37,137 nucleotides of DNA from Actinomycetota bacterium (GTDB taxonomy: Bacteria; Actinomycetota; CADDZG01; WHSQ01). Shown here in pieces: positions 1-8,205 of the stretch. Position 1 is the first letter of the stretch. Every line of letters begins with the position of its first letter. The notes under the pieces were generated by a model. The model had not been told where the DNA came from and did no database searches. It was given only the letters and a program-made list of their open reading frames with translations. Made by a program: the position numbers and the translations under genes. The stretch lies in the NCBI GenBank assembly GCA_016649855.1, contig JAENWQ010000003.1, positions 1 to 37,137 of the forward strand, in the 5' to 3' direction.

Positions 1-865
1 ACCCGAGCCCGATCCCGAGGGCCGCAGGCCCGTGGGCGTCGAGATCGACGGCGCGATCAAGCGCGGGTTCCCGACCCCGTCGGGACGGCTCGAGTTCTAC
101 TCGCGCACCCTTGCCGAGTGGGGATGGCGCGAGCACGTGCTTCCCGGCTACATCCGCAGTCACGTGCATCCGGCGGTCCTGGCCGAGGACGAGATGACTT
201 TGATCTCGACGTTTCGCCTCCCCGTACAGGTCCACACGCGCAGCGCGAACTCGAAGTGGCTGGACGAGATCGCCCACACCAACCCACTGTGGCTCCACCC
301 GACGGACGCTGCGTCGTTGGGCATCGGTCCGAACGACCTCGTGAGGGTGACGACCGAGATCGGCTACTTCGTCGTCAAGCCGTGGATCACCGAGGGGATC
401 CGTCCCGGGGTCGTCGCGTGCAGCCACCACATGGGCAGGTGGAAGCTAACCGACGAGGGCCAGCGCCAGATGATGGCGACCGTTGCGCTCGGCCACGAAG
501 GCGATGAGTGGGACATGTCCCGCAAGAAGGGCGGGGCCCCGTACGAGAGTCCCGACCCCGACACCATGAGGATCTGGTGGACCGACATCGGCGTGCATCA
601 GAACCTGACCTTCTCGGTCCACCCCGATCCGATCTCGGGCCAGCACTGCTGGCACCAGGCGGTCAGGGTCACCAAGGGCGAGCCCGGCGATTCCTACGGT
701 GACATCCACGTCGATACCGCGAAGAGCCGAGAGGTCTATCAGCGGTGGCTCGAGTTGACCCGCAACGCGCAACTTCACTCTCCCGATGGGACGCGGCGCC
801 CGTACTGGTTCATGCGGCCGCTCAAGCCCCCGAAGGAAGTCTTCGTCCTGCCGGAGGAGAGATGA
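1..865 (+). CDS. Molybdopterin-dependent oxidoreductase, DMSO-reductase family, C-terminal part (5' end outside window)
   Basis: The frame is open from the first bases of the window, so this is the C-terminal ~287 residues of a larger protein (family members are usually 700-1000 residues). The visible part carries the late catalytic region and the molydopterin-dinucleotide-binding domain typical of the DMSO reductase family: a TPSGRLEFYS stretch, then HTRSANSKWLDEI, NPLWLHPTDA, DLVRVTTEIGYF and GVVACSHHMGRW. The last motifs remind me of quinone-linked sulfite dehydrogenase SoeA and the polysulfide/thiosulfate reductase group, but the iron-sulfur and cofactor regions that would decide this lie upstream. 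The TorD-like chaperone gene starts in its stop codon (ATGA), and sulfur-carrier genes follow, so a sulfur oxyanion substrate is likely. Family call is firm; substrate is inference. Confidence 0.85.
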   Translation, partial: PEPDPEGRRPVGVEIDGAIKRGFPTPSGRLEFYSRTLAEWGWREHVLPGYIRSHVHPAVLAEDEMTLISTFRLPVQVHTRSANSKWLDEIAHTNPLWLHPTDAASLGIGPNDLVRVTTEIGYFVVKPWITEGIRPGVVACSHHMGRWKLTDEGQRQMMATVALGHEGDEWDMSRKKGGAPYESPDPDTMRIWWTDIGVHQNLTFSVHPDPISGQHCWHQAVRVTKGEPGDSYGDIHVDTAKSREVYQRWLELTRNAQLHSPDGTRRPYWFMRPLKPPKEVFVLPEER

Positions 866-1752
866 ACCTCACCGCCGAGCTGTTCAGGGCGCTCGGTTCT
901 CTGGCTGAGCCGCCGCGCGACGAACACCGGGCGATCGCGCGTGCGCTCGAACTCGACGGGGTCCCCGAGGCCCACGACTACACGGGCGTGTTCCTCTTCC
1001 AGCTCTATCCCTACGCCTCGGTCTACCTCTCGGTCGAGGGGATGCTCGGCGGCGACGCGAGGGATCGGGTTGCCGGTTTCCATCGAGCGCTCGGGCTGAC
1101 CCCGCCGCCGGAACCGGATCACATCGCCTCGGTCCTGTCTCTGTATGCGTCGCTTATCGACGCCGAGGCCGCTGAGGAGGATGCTGCAGGGCGGACCGCG
1201 TGGGGACACGCCAGAGCGGCGTTCCTGTGGGAGCACATCCTGACCTGGCTCCCGGTCTATCTCGTGAAGGTGAGCGAGGTCGCGCCCAGGTTCTACCGAG
1301 GTTGGGCAGAGCTGTTGCTGGACGCGCTGCTCTCCGAAGCCCGCACGATCTCGCACGACGGCCCGCCCGCGCTTCATCTCAGGGACGTTCCCGAGCTCGC
1401 GCATCCCGAGGCGGATCCGAAGGGCTTCATCGGGGGCCTGCTCGCGCCGGCGGTAAGCGGGATGATCGTCACCCGCTCGGACCTCGCCCGAGCCGCGCGG
1501 AACGCGGAGCTCGGCCTTCGGATCGGCGAGCGCGCGTTCATCCTGCGTTCCCTGTTCGAGCAAGACGCAGAAGCAACCCTGTCGTGGTTGGAGGACGAGG
1601 CCCTCGGATGGGTCCCGAGGCATCAGCGACTGGCCCCCGAACTCGGGGACGTCGCGCGGCACTGGAAGGAGCGAGCCGAGGCTGCCGTGGCCCGCATCCG
1701 GGAGGTTCGGACGGCGGCTGGAGAGGTGGTGGCACATGCTTCAGGAGACTGA
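862..1752 (+). CDS. TorD/DmsD-family molybdoenzyme maturation chaperone
   Basis: All-helical cytoplasmic chaperones of this family bind the apo-form of DMSO-reductase-type enzymes and help cofactor insertion or export. The diagnostic motifs are present: PPPEPDHIA at residues 81-89 (family pattern E/PxDH) and WEHILTWLPVYL at 123-134. I chose ATG 862 because it overlaps the stop of the preceding molybdoenzyme gene, its presumed client. The frame extends further upstream, but only through the coding region of that gene. At 296 residues it is longer than the usual ~200. The extra C-terminal ~90 residues, with a Trp-rich segment near 250-280, have no motif I recognise. It overlaps the next gene by 17 bases. 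Confidence 0.85.
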   Translation: MNLTAELFRALGSLAEPPRDEHRAIARALELDGVPEAHDYTGVFLFQLYPYASVYLSVEGMLGGDARDRVAGFHRALGLTPPPEPDHIASVLSLYASLIDAEAAEEDAAGRTAWGHARAAFLWEHILTWLPVYLVKVSEVAPRFYRGWAELLLDALLSEARTISHDGPPALHLRDVPELAHPEADPKGFIGGLLAPAVSGMIVTRSDLARAARNAELGLRIGERAFILRSLFEQDAEATLSWLEDEALGWVPRHQRLAPELGDVARHWKERAEAAVARIREVRTAAGEVVAHASGD

Positions 1753-2317
1753 GGCCGGACTGGTCTCGGCGGAAGGGCAGGTCACCGAAGAGGCGGTTCG
1801 GCGGATCGTCCGTGAGGAGGTCGAGGCGGCCTTCAAGAAGGATCCGGCGAAGAACAAGGCCGCGATCATCGCATCGAAGGGCACGCTCGACTGGGCGTAC
1901 CCTCCGTTGATCCTCGCCGCGACGTCGGCCGCTCTCGGGATGGAGACGGTCGTGTTCTTCACGTTCTACGGGCTGAACATCATCACCAAGGACTTCGAGA
2001 AGAAGCTCAAGATCGGCCCGACCGGGAACCCGGCGATGCCGATGCCCATGCCCATGCCGCAGCTGTTGACCGTGATGCCGGGCATGGTTCCGATGGCGAC
2101 CTCGATGATGAAGTCGAAGTTCAAGAAGAAGAACGTCGCCACCATCAGAGAGCTCATCGAGGCCGCGCAGGAGTCCGACGTCCGGTTGATCGCGTGCCAG
2201 ATGACGATGGATGTCTTCGGTTACGAGCAGTCCGATTTCCTGGACGGCGTCGAGTTCGGCGGAGCCGCCATGTTCATGTCCGAAGCGCGCAAGGCGCACA
2301 CGACGATCTTCATTTGA
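1736..2317 (+). CDS. DsrE/DsrF/DrsH-like (DsrE2-type) sulfurtransferase-associated protein
   Basis: 193 residues. After a charged N-terminal helix comes a DsrE-like core with hydrophobic stretches (near residues 57-80), consistent with the membrane-associated DsrE2 group found next to TusA and rhodanese genes in sulfur oxidisers. One conserved cysteine sits in the motif ACQMTMDVFG near residue 155, the place where this family carries persulfide sulfur. A run of alternating Met-Pro (MPMPMPMP) lies near residue 102, in the linker before a Met-rich helix. ATG 1736 has a purine-rich GGAGAGGTGG just upstream and lies inside the end of the chaperone gene, so the two are probably coupled. TusA follows 20 bases later. 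The role in moving sulfane sulfur is inferred from family and context. Confidence 0.85.
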   Translation: MLQETEAGLVSAEGQVTEEAVRRIVREEVEAAFKKDPAKNKAAIIASKGTLDWAYPPLILAATSAALGMETVVFFTFYGLNIITKDFEKKLKIGPTGNPAMPMPMPMPQLLTVMPGMVPMATSMMKSKFKKKNVATIRELIEAAQESDVRLIACQMTMDVFGYEQSDFLDGVEFGGAAMFMSEARKAHTTIFI

Positions 2318-2337
2318 TCAGGAGAGGGGGGTAAACG

Positions 2338-2580
2338 ATGTCGGATATCAAGGAAGACAGGGTCTTCGATGCAACCGGTCTTCTGTGCCCGATGCCGGTG
2401 GTCAAGGCGGCAAAGGAGATGAAGACCCTCGAGGGCGGTCAGATCCTCAAGCTTGTCTCGACCGATCGAGGGTCCTTAGCGGACGTCCCCGCGTGGGCCG
2501 AGGACACCGGGAACCAACTGCTCGAGCACAGCGAGGGCAACGGGGTCTTCACGTTCTTCGTGAAGAAAGGCGAGGGATGA
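2338..2580 (+). CDS. tusA: TusA-family sulfurtransferase (sulfur carrier)
   Basis: 80 residues, the usual size for TusA/SirA proteins. The active-site motif CPMPVVKAAKEM begins at Cys 17, preceded by DATGLL; this cysteine carries sulfur as a persulfide. The second half has the expected LVSTDRGSLADVPAW segment. In sulfur oxidisers TusA passes sulfur between rhodaneses, DsrE proteins and oxidising complexes; in other bacteria it serves tRNA thiolation and Mo-cofactor synthesis. Sitting between a DsrE2-like gene and a rhodanese-containing gene, the sulfur-trafficking role is favoured. A strong GGAGAGGGGGG lies upstream of the ATG. Its stop overlaps the next start (ATGA). Confidence 0.9.
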   Translation: MSDIKEDRVFDATGLLCPMPVVKAAKEMKTLEGGQILKLVSTDRGSLADVPAWAEDTGNQLLEHSEGNGVFTFFVKKGEG

Positions 2581-4013
2581 TCTTCAAGCAGTTCCGCTAC
2601 GAACCACTCGGACAGGCCTCGTACATCCTCGGATGCATGAGGTCGAAGAGGGGTTTCGTGGTGGATCCCACCGAGGACCTCGGTGTCGACCACTACGTGC
2701 TCGAAGCGGCGGACCTCGGGCTGACGATCGCAGGGGTGCTCGAGACCCACGTGCACGCAGACTTCATCTCGTGCGCGCGCGAACTGGCCGCGGAGACATC
2801 GTCGCCTCACTACATGCACGAGTCGCTCGAGGGCATCGCGCGCTTCGACTTCACCCCGGTGAAGGGCGGTCAGGTCCTCGAGCTCGGCCGGGTGCGCGTC
2901 GAGGTCATCCATACGCCCGGCCACACCCCGGAGCACTGTTGCTACCTCGTGATCGACGCGGCGCGCTCGGATGAGCCGTGGGCGGTGCTCACCGGCGACT
3001 CCCTGTTCGTGGGGGATGTGGGGCGTCCCGATCTCCTGCTCGAGGACCAGACCCTCAACGTCCTCGACGAATCGCAGCGAGCGGAAGCCCTGTTCGCGTC
3101 CATAACCGAGAAGCTGTTCACGCTTCCCGATCACGTCGAGGTGTGGCCCGGCCACTACGGCGGCTCGACCTGCGGCGGGATCAACATGTCAGGGAAGGCG
3201 AGCTCGACGATCTATTTCGAGAAGAGCTTCAACCTCGCCCTCAAGCAGCCGGACGTAGCCGCGTTCGCGACGTTCGTGAAGTCGTCCGCTCGCCCATTCC
3301 CCGACGACTACGTACGTATCAAGTCGACGAACCTCGGTCTCGTGGACAAGGAGGAACGCTCGAAGACGTCGGTTCCCGGGATCCTCGTTTCTGAGGTCGA
3401 ACCGATGGTCTCGGACGGCGCGGTGGTGATCGACCTCCGGGCCCCGCTGATCTTCGCCCGCGGACATGTATCGGGGGCGGTCAACCTTCAGTTCAACCGC
3501 GCCGATCTGGCCGACCGGGCCGAGATGGTCATCCCGGAGGACGAGCGGCTGATCCTCTACGCGGAGTCGGATCAGGTTGCCGAGGCGTCGTCGGAGATCC
3601 TGACCGGAGCCGGATACGCGGTCCTCGGGATCATCGAAGGGGGGCTCGCGAGCTGGGACCGGGCCGGGGGCGAGGTCGCCTCCTTACCCGTTGTGAGCGT
3701 GGACGACCTAAAGAGCTCGGAAGGGGAGTTCTCGGTCATCGACGCGCGCGAGGGCTACGAGTATCGCTACGGCCACATCGAAGGGGCCCGACTGCTGTCG
3801 TCGATGGGCGCATGGGATGAGGTCGAGCACGTTCCGGAGGACGAGAGCTACGCGGTCGTCTGCGGGGACCTGGTCAGGAGCTCGCTGGTGGCGTCGCTGC
3901 TGTTGCGGGCGGGGCGCACGGCCCACCTCGTCACCGGTGGGATGACCGATTGGTTCGATCGCGGCCTGCCGGTGGTGAAAGAGGAGAAGAAGAAGGAGAC
4001 CTCCGCTAAGTGA
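2577..4013 (+). CDS. Metallo-beta-lactamase fold protein with two C-terminal rhodanese domains (persulfide dioxygenase-like)
   Basis: 478 residues. Residues 1-215 are an MBL fold close to ETHE1/Blh persulfide dioxygenases: THVHADF at 57-63, HTPGHT at 112-117, TGDSLF at 139-144 and PGH at 191-193. The usual final His of HxHxDH is Phe 63; the mononuclear iron ligands of ETHE1-type enzymes (His 58, His 116, Asp 141 here) are kept. A first rhodanese domain (about 276-365) has LILYAESDQ where the catalytic Cys should be, so it looks catalytically dead. The second (about 375-468) has AVVCGDLVRSS with Cys 429, so it looks active. ATG 2577 overlaps the tusA stop. It probably oxidises glutathione or other low-molecular persulfides to sulfite, or passes sulfur to TusA; substrate unknown. 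Confidence 0.88.
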   Translation: MIFKQFRYEPLGQASYILGCMRSKRGFVVDPTEDLGVDHYVLEAADLGLTIAGVLETHVHADFISCARELAAETSSPHYMHESLEGIARFDFTPVKGGQVLELGRVRVEVIHTPGHTPEHCCYLVIDAARSDEPWAVLTGDSLFVGDVGRPDLLLEDQTLNVLDESQRAEALFASITEKLFTLPDHVEVWPGHYGGSTCGGINMSGKASSTIYFEKSFNLALKQPDVAAFATFVKSSARPFPDDYVRIKSTNLGLVDKEERSKTSVPGILVSEVEPMVSDGAVVIDLRAPLIFARGHVSGAVNLQFNRADLADRAEMVIPEDERLILYAESDQVAEASSEILTGAGYAVLGIIEGGLASWDRAGGEVASLPVVSVDDLKSSEGEFSVIDAREGYEYRYGHIEGARLLSSMGAWDEVEHVPEDESYAVVCGDLVRSSLVASLLLRAGRTAHLVTGGMTDWFDRGLPVVKEEKKKETSAK

Positions 4014-5533
4014 GCGGGAAGCGGGCGACGGCCCCCGCCAAGGGCGCGGCCGCGTGGGGCGATGTCATCGGGGGAGTGAGTGCCGCGCTGGTGCTGGTGC
4101 CCCAGGCACTCGCCTACGCGACCCTGGCCGGGCTCCCTCCCGAACGTGGCCTCTACGTCGCGGTGCTCGCTCCGTTGGCGGCGGCGTTCTTCGCGTCGTC
4201 GCCCTATCTCGGGACCGGCCCGACCGCGGTCACCTCGCTCCTCACGTTCGGGGCACTGAGCGCGATCGCGATGCCCGGCACGCCGGATTACATCGCGCTG
4301 GCGGGACTACTGGCCGTGATGGTCGGGGCGATCAGGGTGCTCCTCGGTCTCGCCAGAGGGGGGATCCTTGCCTACCTGATGTCGCAGCCGGTCGTGCTCG
4401 GGTTCACTACCGGAGCGGGGGTGGTCATCCTCGCCTTGCAGGTTCCGACCGTCCTGGGGCTGAGCGCGGAGAGCGACAACCCGTTCGTGGCCGCGGCCAA
4501 GGCACTGATGAAGCCGGGGGACTGGGATCTCGGGGCGATCGTGGTCGCGGTCCTCGCGGCCGTCGCCATCATCGGGGGTCGGAGGATCCATCGCCTCTTC
4601 CCCGGGGTGCTGGCCGCGGTCGTGATCGGGATCGCTGTCAGCGATGCCTGGTCCTTCGGCGGCCCGGTCGTGGGGGACATCGCGCACGGTTTCCCGCCGT
4701 TCACGTTCGACCTCCCGTGGTCCAGCACGCTTGATCTCCTGACCCCAGCCCTGGTGATCGCGGTGATCGGCTTCTCCGAGCCGGCCTCGATCGCACGGCA
4801 GTACGCGACCCTCGAGCGGCAGCGATGGGACCCTCACCGCGAGCTGATCAGCCAGGGCGTCGCCAACCTGGCGGCGGGCTTCGGCGGTGGCTTCCCCGCG
4901 GGCGGTTCGTTCACGAGGAGTGCCCTGGTGCGCGACTCGGGGGCCAGGACGAGGTTGAGTGGCGGCATCACCGGAGTGGTCGTGCTCCTGCTGCTTCCCG
5001 CCATGGGGCTGCTGGCGGAGCTTCCCACAGCGGTCCTGGGAGCGACGATCATGGTGGCGGTTCGCGAGCTGGTCAGCCCCGGGCCCTTCATCAGGTATCG
5101 GCGCTACGCGCGTCTGCAGTTCTCGATCGCGGCGGTGACGTTCCTGCTCACGGTTCTGTTGGCCCCGCATGTCGAGTGGGCCGTCGTCGTCGGTGTCGTG
5201 ATGGCGATCTTGGCGCACCTGTGGCGGGAGCTCAGGATCTCGATCCCGACGTGGACCTCGAACGGGAGCCTCCACCTCGCTCCCAAGGGGGTCCTCTACT
5301 TCGCCTCGGCGCCGGGGTTGGAGGAAGCCTTCTCGAACCTCTTGAGTGAGCACCCCGAGGCGGATCACCTGGTGGTGCACCTCGACGGCCTCGGCCGGGT
5401 CGACCTCACGGGGGCACTGGTTCTGGCATCGCTGCTGGAAGACGCGAAGGGGGCCGGTCTGACCACTGAGATCGTCGATGTCCCTCCCCAGGCGGAAAAG
5501 ATCATCCGGCGCGTGATCGGGGGCCTGAGCTAG
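4010..5533 (+). CDS. SulP family inorganic anion transporter with C-terminal STAS domain
   Basis: 507 residues. The N-terminal part shows many hydrophobic segments and the SulP signature region: SAALVLVPQALAYATLAGLPP (near residue 25-45), then a LGTGPTAVTS-like segment near 68-76. A FGGGFPAGGSFTRSALV stretch near 290-306 is typical of the family core. The last ~100 residues form a STAS domain (HLVVHLDGLGRVDLTGALVL). SulP proteins carry sulfate, bicarbonate or other anions. GTG 4010 overlaps the stop of the preceding gene (GTGA). Following five sulfur-metabolism genes, a sulfate role (export of the end product, or uptake) is the natural guess, but bicarbonate is possible. Confidence 0.9.
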   Translation: MSGKRATAPAKGAAAWGDVIGGVSAALVLVPQALAYATLAGLPPERGLYVAVLAPLAAAFFASSPYLGTGPTAVTSLLTFGALSAIAMPGTPDYIALAGLLAVMVGAIRVLLGLARGGILAYLMSQPVVLGFTTGAGVVILALQVPTVLGLSAESDNPFVAAAKALMKPGDWDLGAIVVAVLAAVAIIGGRRIHRLFPGVLAAVVIGIAVSDAWSFGGPVVGDIAHGFPPFTFDLPWSSTLDLLTPALVIAVIGFSEPASIARQYATLERQRWDPHRELISQGVANLAAGFGGGFPAGGSFTRSALVRDSGARTRLSGGITGVVVLLLLPAMGLLAELPTAVLGATIMVAVRELVSPGPFIRYRRYARLQFSIAAVTFLLTVLLAPHVEWAVVVGVVMAILAHLWRELRISIPTWTSNGSLHLAPKGVLYFASAPGLEEAFSNLLSEHPEADHLVVHLDGLGRVDLTGALVLASLLEDAKGAGLTTEIVDVPPQAEKIIRRVIGGLS

Positions 5534-5624
5534 GCGCCCGCAGACATTCTCATGTCGCACCCCCTTCCTAAGTTCCTCGTGTAGCTCCCCAGCGGGGGAC
5601 TCGGAGGAAAGGGAGGCGGTTGCG

Positions 5625-7148
5625 GTGCTCGCGAAGACGGAATCGGTGGCGCTGGTGGGAACCTCGGGCCACCTCGTTTCGGTAGAGGTCTACGTCGCCG
5701 GCGGGGGGATCCCGACCTTTCGCATCGTCGGCCTCCCGGCGGCATCGGTCCGGGAAGCCGACCAGAGGATCAAGTCCGCCCTCGAAGCCAGCGACCTGCA
5801 CTGGCCGGGCAGCCGGATCATCGCCAACCTCGCCCCCGGGAACCTGCGTAAGGAAGGCTCGCACTTCGATCTGGCGCTCGCTCTCGGGATCCTTGCCGGC
5901 GCGGAAAAGATCGAGGCGGAACGTCTCGAGGGATGGATGATCGTAGGCGAGCTTGCGCTCGATGGTTCGGTCCGGCCGGTGCGCGGGGTCTTGGCGGCAG
6001 CGATGGCCGCCAAGAAGCACGGCCGGAAGGGGATCATCTGTCCCGGGGACAACGCCCCTGAGGCAGCCATCGTCGAGGGTTTGAAGGTCGTTCCGGTCGA
6101 CAACCTGCGCCGGGCGATCACCTTCCTCGAGGGTGGCTGGGATCCCCCAGCCGTCTTGCCCGCTCCCGAACCTCCTCTCGTCACGGAGGACATGGCGGAG
6201 GTCAAGGGTCACCCCGAAGCCAAGAAGGCCGCCGAGATCGCCTGCGCCGGCGGACACAACCTGTTGATGATCGGTCCTCCGGGTTCGGGGAAATCGATGA
6301 TCGCGCGGCGTCTTCCGGGGATCCTGCCCGCGATGTCCATGCAGGAGTCTCTCGATGTAACCAGCGTCTACTCCGTAGCCGGGCTCCTTGGCAACAAGGC
6401 GGGTCTCACGAGAAGACGCCCGTTCCGATCTCCGCATCAGGGCGTTTCGCTTGCCGGATTGATCGGCGGCGGGAGCGGTCTCCCTCGGCCGGGAGAGGTC
6501 AGCCTGTCTCACTACGGGGTCCTCTTCCTGGACGAGATCAGTCTCTTCCGCAGCGATGTGCTCGACAGTCTCAGAGGTCCTCTTGAGGAGGGCAGGGTGC
6601 GCATCGCGCGCAGCGGGGCCATGGTGGAGTATCCGTGCAGGTTCTCCCTCGTGGCGGCGATGAATCCGTGCCCGTGCGGATACTTCGGTGACCCGGTAAG
6701 AGAGTGCCGGTGCTCCGCCGCCAGGCTCCGGTACTACAACGACAAGCTTTCCGGGCCCTTGATCGATCGGTTCGACATCCAGGCCATGATGGCGAGACCG
6801 ACGCGCGCCGAGCTCATGAGCCGGGAACCGTCGGAGCCATCGTCTGCCATCCGGAGTCGTGTGGAGGCGGCACGGGAGGTGCAGAGCGAGCGGTATGGAT
6901 CGCCCCTGATCTCGAATTCCTCCTGCTCGAAGGCAGAGCTCGAGCGACACGTTCGGCTGACGCAGGAAGCTGGATCGTTACTGGGAGCGTTGATCGACGC
7001 CCTCGGGCTAACGGGGCGAGGGGTCGACCGCATAAAGCGTCTCGCGAGGACGGTCGCCGATCTGGATGGGTCTTCTTCCGTGGAAGAGGATCACGTAGGT
7101 ATCGCATCCGGACACAGGTATCTCGAGGCCGAGGCCGTGCCGGCATGA
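5625..7148 (+). CDS. comM: YifB/ComM-family Mg chelatase-like AAA+ ATPase
   Basis: 507 residues, the normal family length. It has an N-terminal Lon-like (ChlI) fold with IVGLPAASVREADQRIKSAL, a Walker A GPPGSGKS at 217-224, a Walker B region GVLFLDEIS near 300 and a C-terminal Mg-chelatase-type lid with a CPCGYFGDP cysteine motif. In naturally transformable Proteobacteria ComM is a hexameric helicase that promotes branch migration during recombination of incoming DNA; in actinobacteria the role is not settled. The GTG start has GGAGGAAAGGGAGG just upstream. dprA follows with an ATGA overlap, the usual pairing in actinobacteria. Confidence 0.93.
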   Translation: MLAKTESVALVGTSGHLVSVEVYVAGGGIPTFRIVGLPAASVREADQRIKSALEASDLHWPGSRIIANLAPGNLRKEGSHFDLALALGILAGAEKIEAERLEGWMIVGELALDGSVRPVRGVLAAAMAAKKHGRKGIICPGDNAPEAAIVEGLKVVPVDNLRRAITFLEGGWDPPAVLPAPEPPLVTEDMAEVKGHPEAKKAAEIACAGGHNLLMIGPPGSGKSMIARRLPGILPAMSMQESLDVTSVYSVAGLLGNKAGLTRRRPFRSPHQGVSLAGLIGGGSGLPRPGEVSLSHYGVLFLDEISLFRSDVLDSLRGPLEEGRVRIARSGAMVEYPCRFSLVAAMNPCPCGYFGDPVRECRCSAARLRYYNDKLSGPLIDRFDIQAMMARPTRAELMSREPSEPSSAIRSRVEAAREVQSERYGSPLISNSSCSKAELERHVRLTQEAGSLLGALIDALGLTGRGVDRIKRLARTVADLDGSSSVEEDHVGIASGHRYLEAEAVPA

Positions 7149-8071
7149 TCGATGCCCCGCGCATCCTGACGCCCTCCGATCCAGAATGGCCCCAAAGGCT
7201 GAACGAGCTGGGAGGCGATCTTCCGCCCGAGAAACTGCGCGTGAGTGGCCGGATCCTCGATCCGGACAAGATCTTCATCGCCGTGGTCGGTACCAGGCGT
7301 CCGACCGTTTCGGGGGTCGAGATCGCAACGACGATGGCCCGCTCCTTCGCCGAGGCGGGGTTCGTGGTCGTCTCCGGGCTCGCCATGGGGATCGACGCCG
7401 CCGCGCACCGCGCCTGCATCGAGGCGGGTGGCCACACGGTGGCCATTCTCGGTTGTGGGCTCGATGTCGACTATCCGAAATCGAACTCGAAGCTCCGCAC
7501 TGCGATCGCAGCGCTCGGAACCCTCGTGACGGAGTACGACGCCGGCACGCCACCGCACGCTTACAACTTCCCAAAAAGGAATCGGATCGTTGCCGGTTTG
7601 GCACATGCAGTTGTCGTGGTGGAGGGGGGGACGAAGAGTGGTTCCCTCATCACGGCCCGGCTCGGCATCGAATACGGGAGAGAAGTCTTCGCCGTCCCGG
7701 GAAACCCGCGGAACTTGATGTCGCTGGCTCCGAATGAGCTCATCCGTACCTCGCAGGCCGCCCTCGCAACCTGTCCGGAACACGTGTTCGAAGTGCTTGC
7801 CCCGCAGCAGGCGTGGTCGGGACCTTGCGACGCGAGGGCTATGCGACCGGCGCCGCAGGTCGACGACGAGGAGCTCACGGCGCTGTTCGCACTGGACGAG
7901 ATCCCGACCACACCCGACCGGATCGCGGGCGCGGCGAACCTTGCCCCCGGTCGCGTTCTGATGGTGCTGGCGAAGCTGGAGGTCAGGGGCCTCGTCCGGA
8001 AGCGACGGATGGGTTACGAGATCACTATCACCGGCGCACACGCCCGAGCGTCCGCCGACGACGGGTCTTAA
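7145..8071 (+). CDS. dprA: DNA-processing protein DprA
   Basis: 308 residues. A Rossmann-like DprA domain is clear: AVVGTRRPT, GLAMGIDAAAHRACIEAGG, TVAILGCGLDVDYP, NFPKRNRIVAGL and EGGTKSGSLITARL. A C-terminal winged-helix domain (from about residue 235: LTALFALDEIPTTPDRIAG...) ends the protein. DprA binds single-stranded DNA and loads RecA during transformation; many non-competent bacteria keep it. I chose ATG 7145, which overlaps the comM stop; the frame is open further upstream but only inside comM. The canonical Rossmann G-S-R position reads GTRRP. 110-134 bases follow before the recombinase gene. Confidence 0.93.
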   Translation: MIDAPRILTPSDPEWPQRLNELGGDLPPEKLRVSGRILDPDKIFIAVVGTRRPTVSGVEIATTMARSFAEAGFVVVSGLAMGIDAAAHRACIEAGGHTVAILGCGLDVDYPKSNSKLRTAIAALGTLVTEYDAGTPPHAYNFPKRNRIVAGLAHAVVVVEGGTKSGSLITARLGIEYGREVFAVPGNPRNLMSLAPNELIRTSQAALATCPEHVFEVLAPQQAWSGPCDARAMRPAPQVDDEELTALFALDEIPTTPDRIAGAANLAPGRVLMVLAKLEVRGLVRKRRMGYEITITGAHARASADDGS

Positions 8072-8205
8072 CGCACCTCGAGGATCACGGACGGGGATCT
8101 GCCGCGAAGACTTCTCCTCGTATTCGGCGAAGCCAAGCGGTGATGAGTCTTCCCTCCGCTCCGTCCAGAATCTCCCAGTAGTTGACAGGAGTAACAGGCC
8201 GCCCC

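Noticed and set aside
2211-2576. Upstream extension of the MBL-rhodanese frame
   Set aside because: It runs through the DsrE2 and TusA genes in another frame; the MBL domain begins at ATG 2577.
5586-5599. Terminator between SulP and comM
   Set aside because: Only a 5-bp TCCCC/GGGGA stem with no T-run, lying just before the comM ribosome site.
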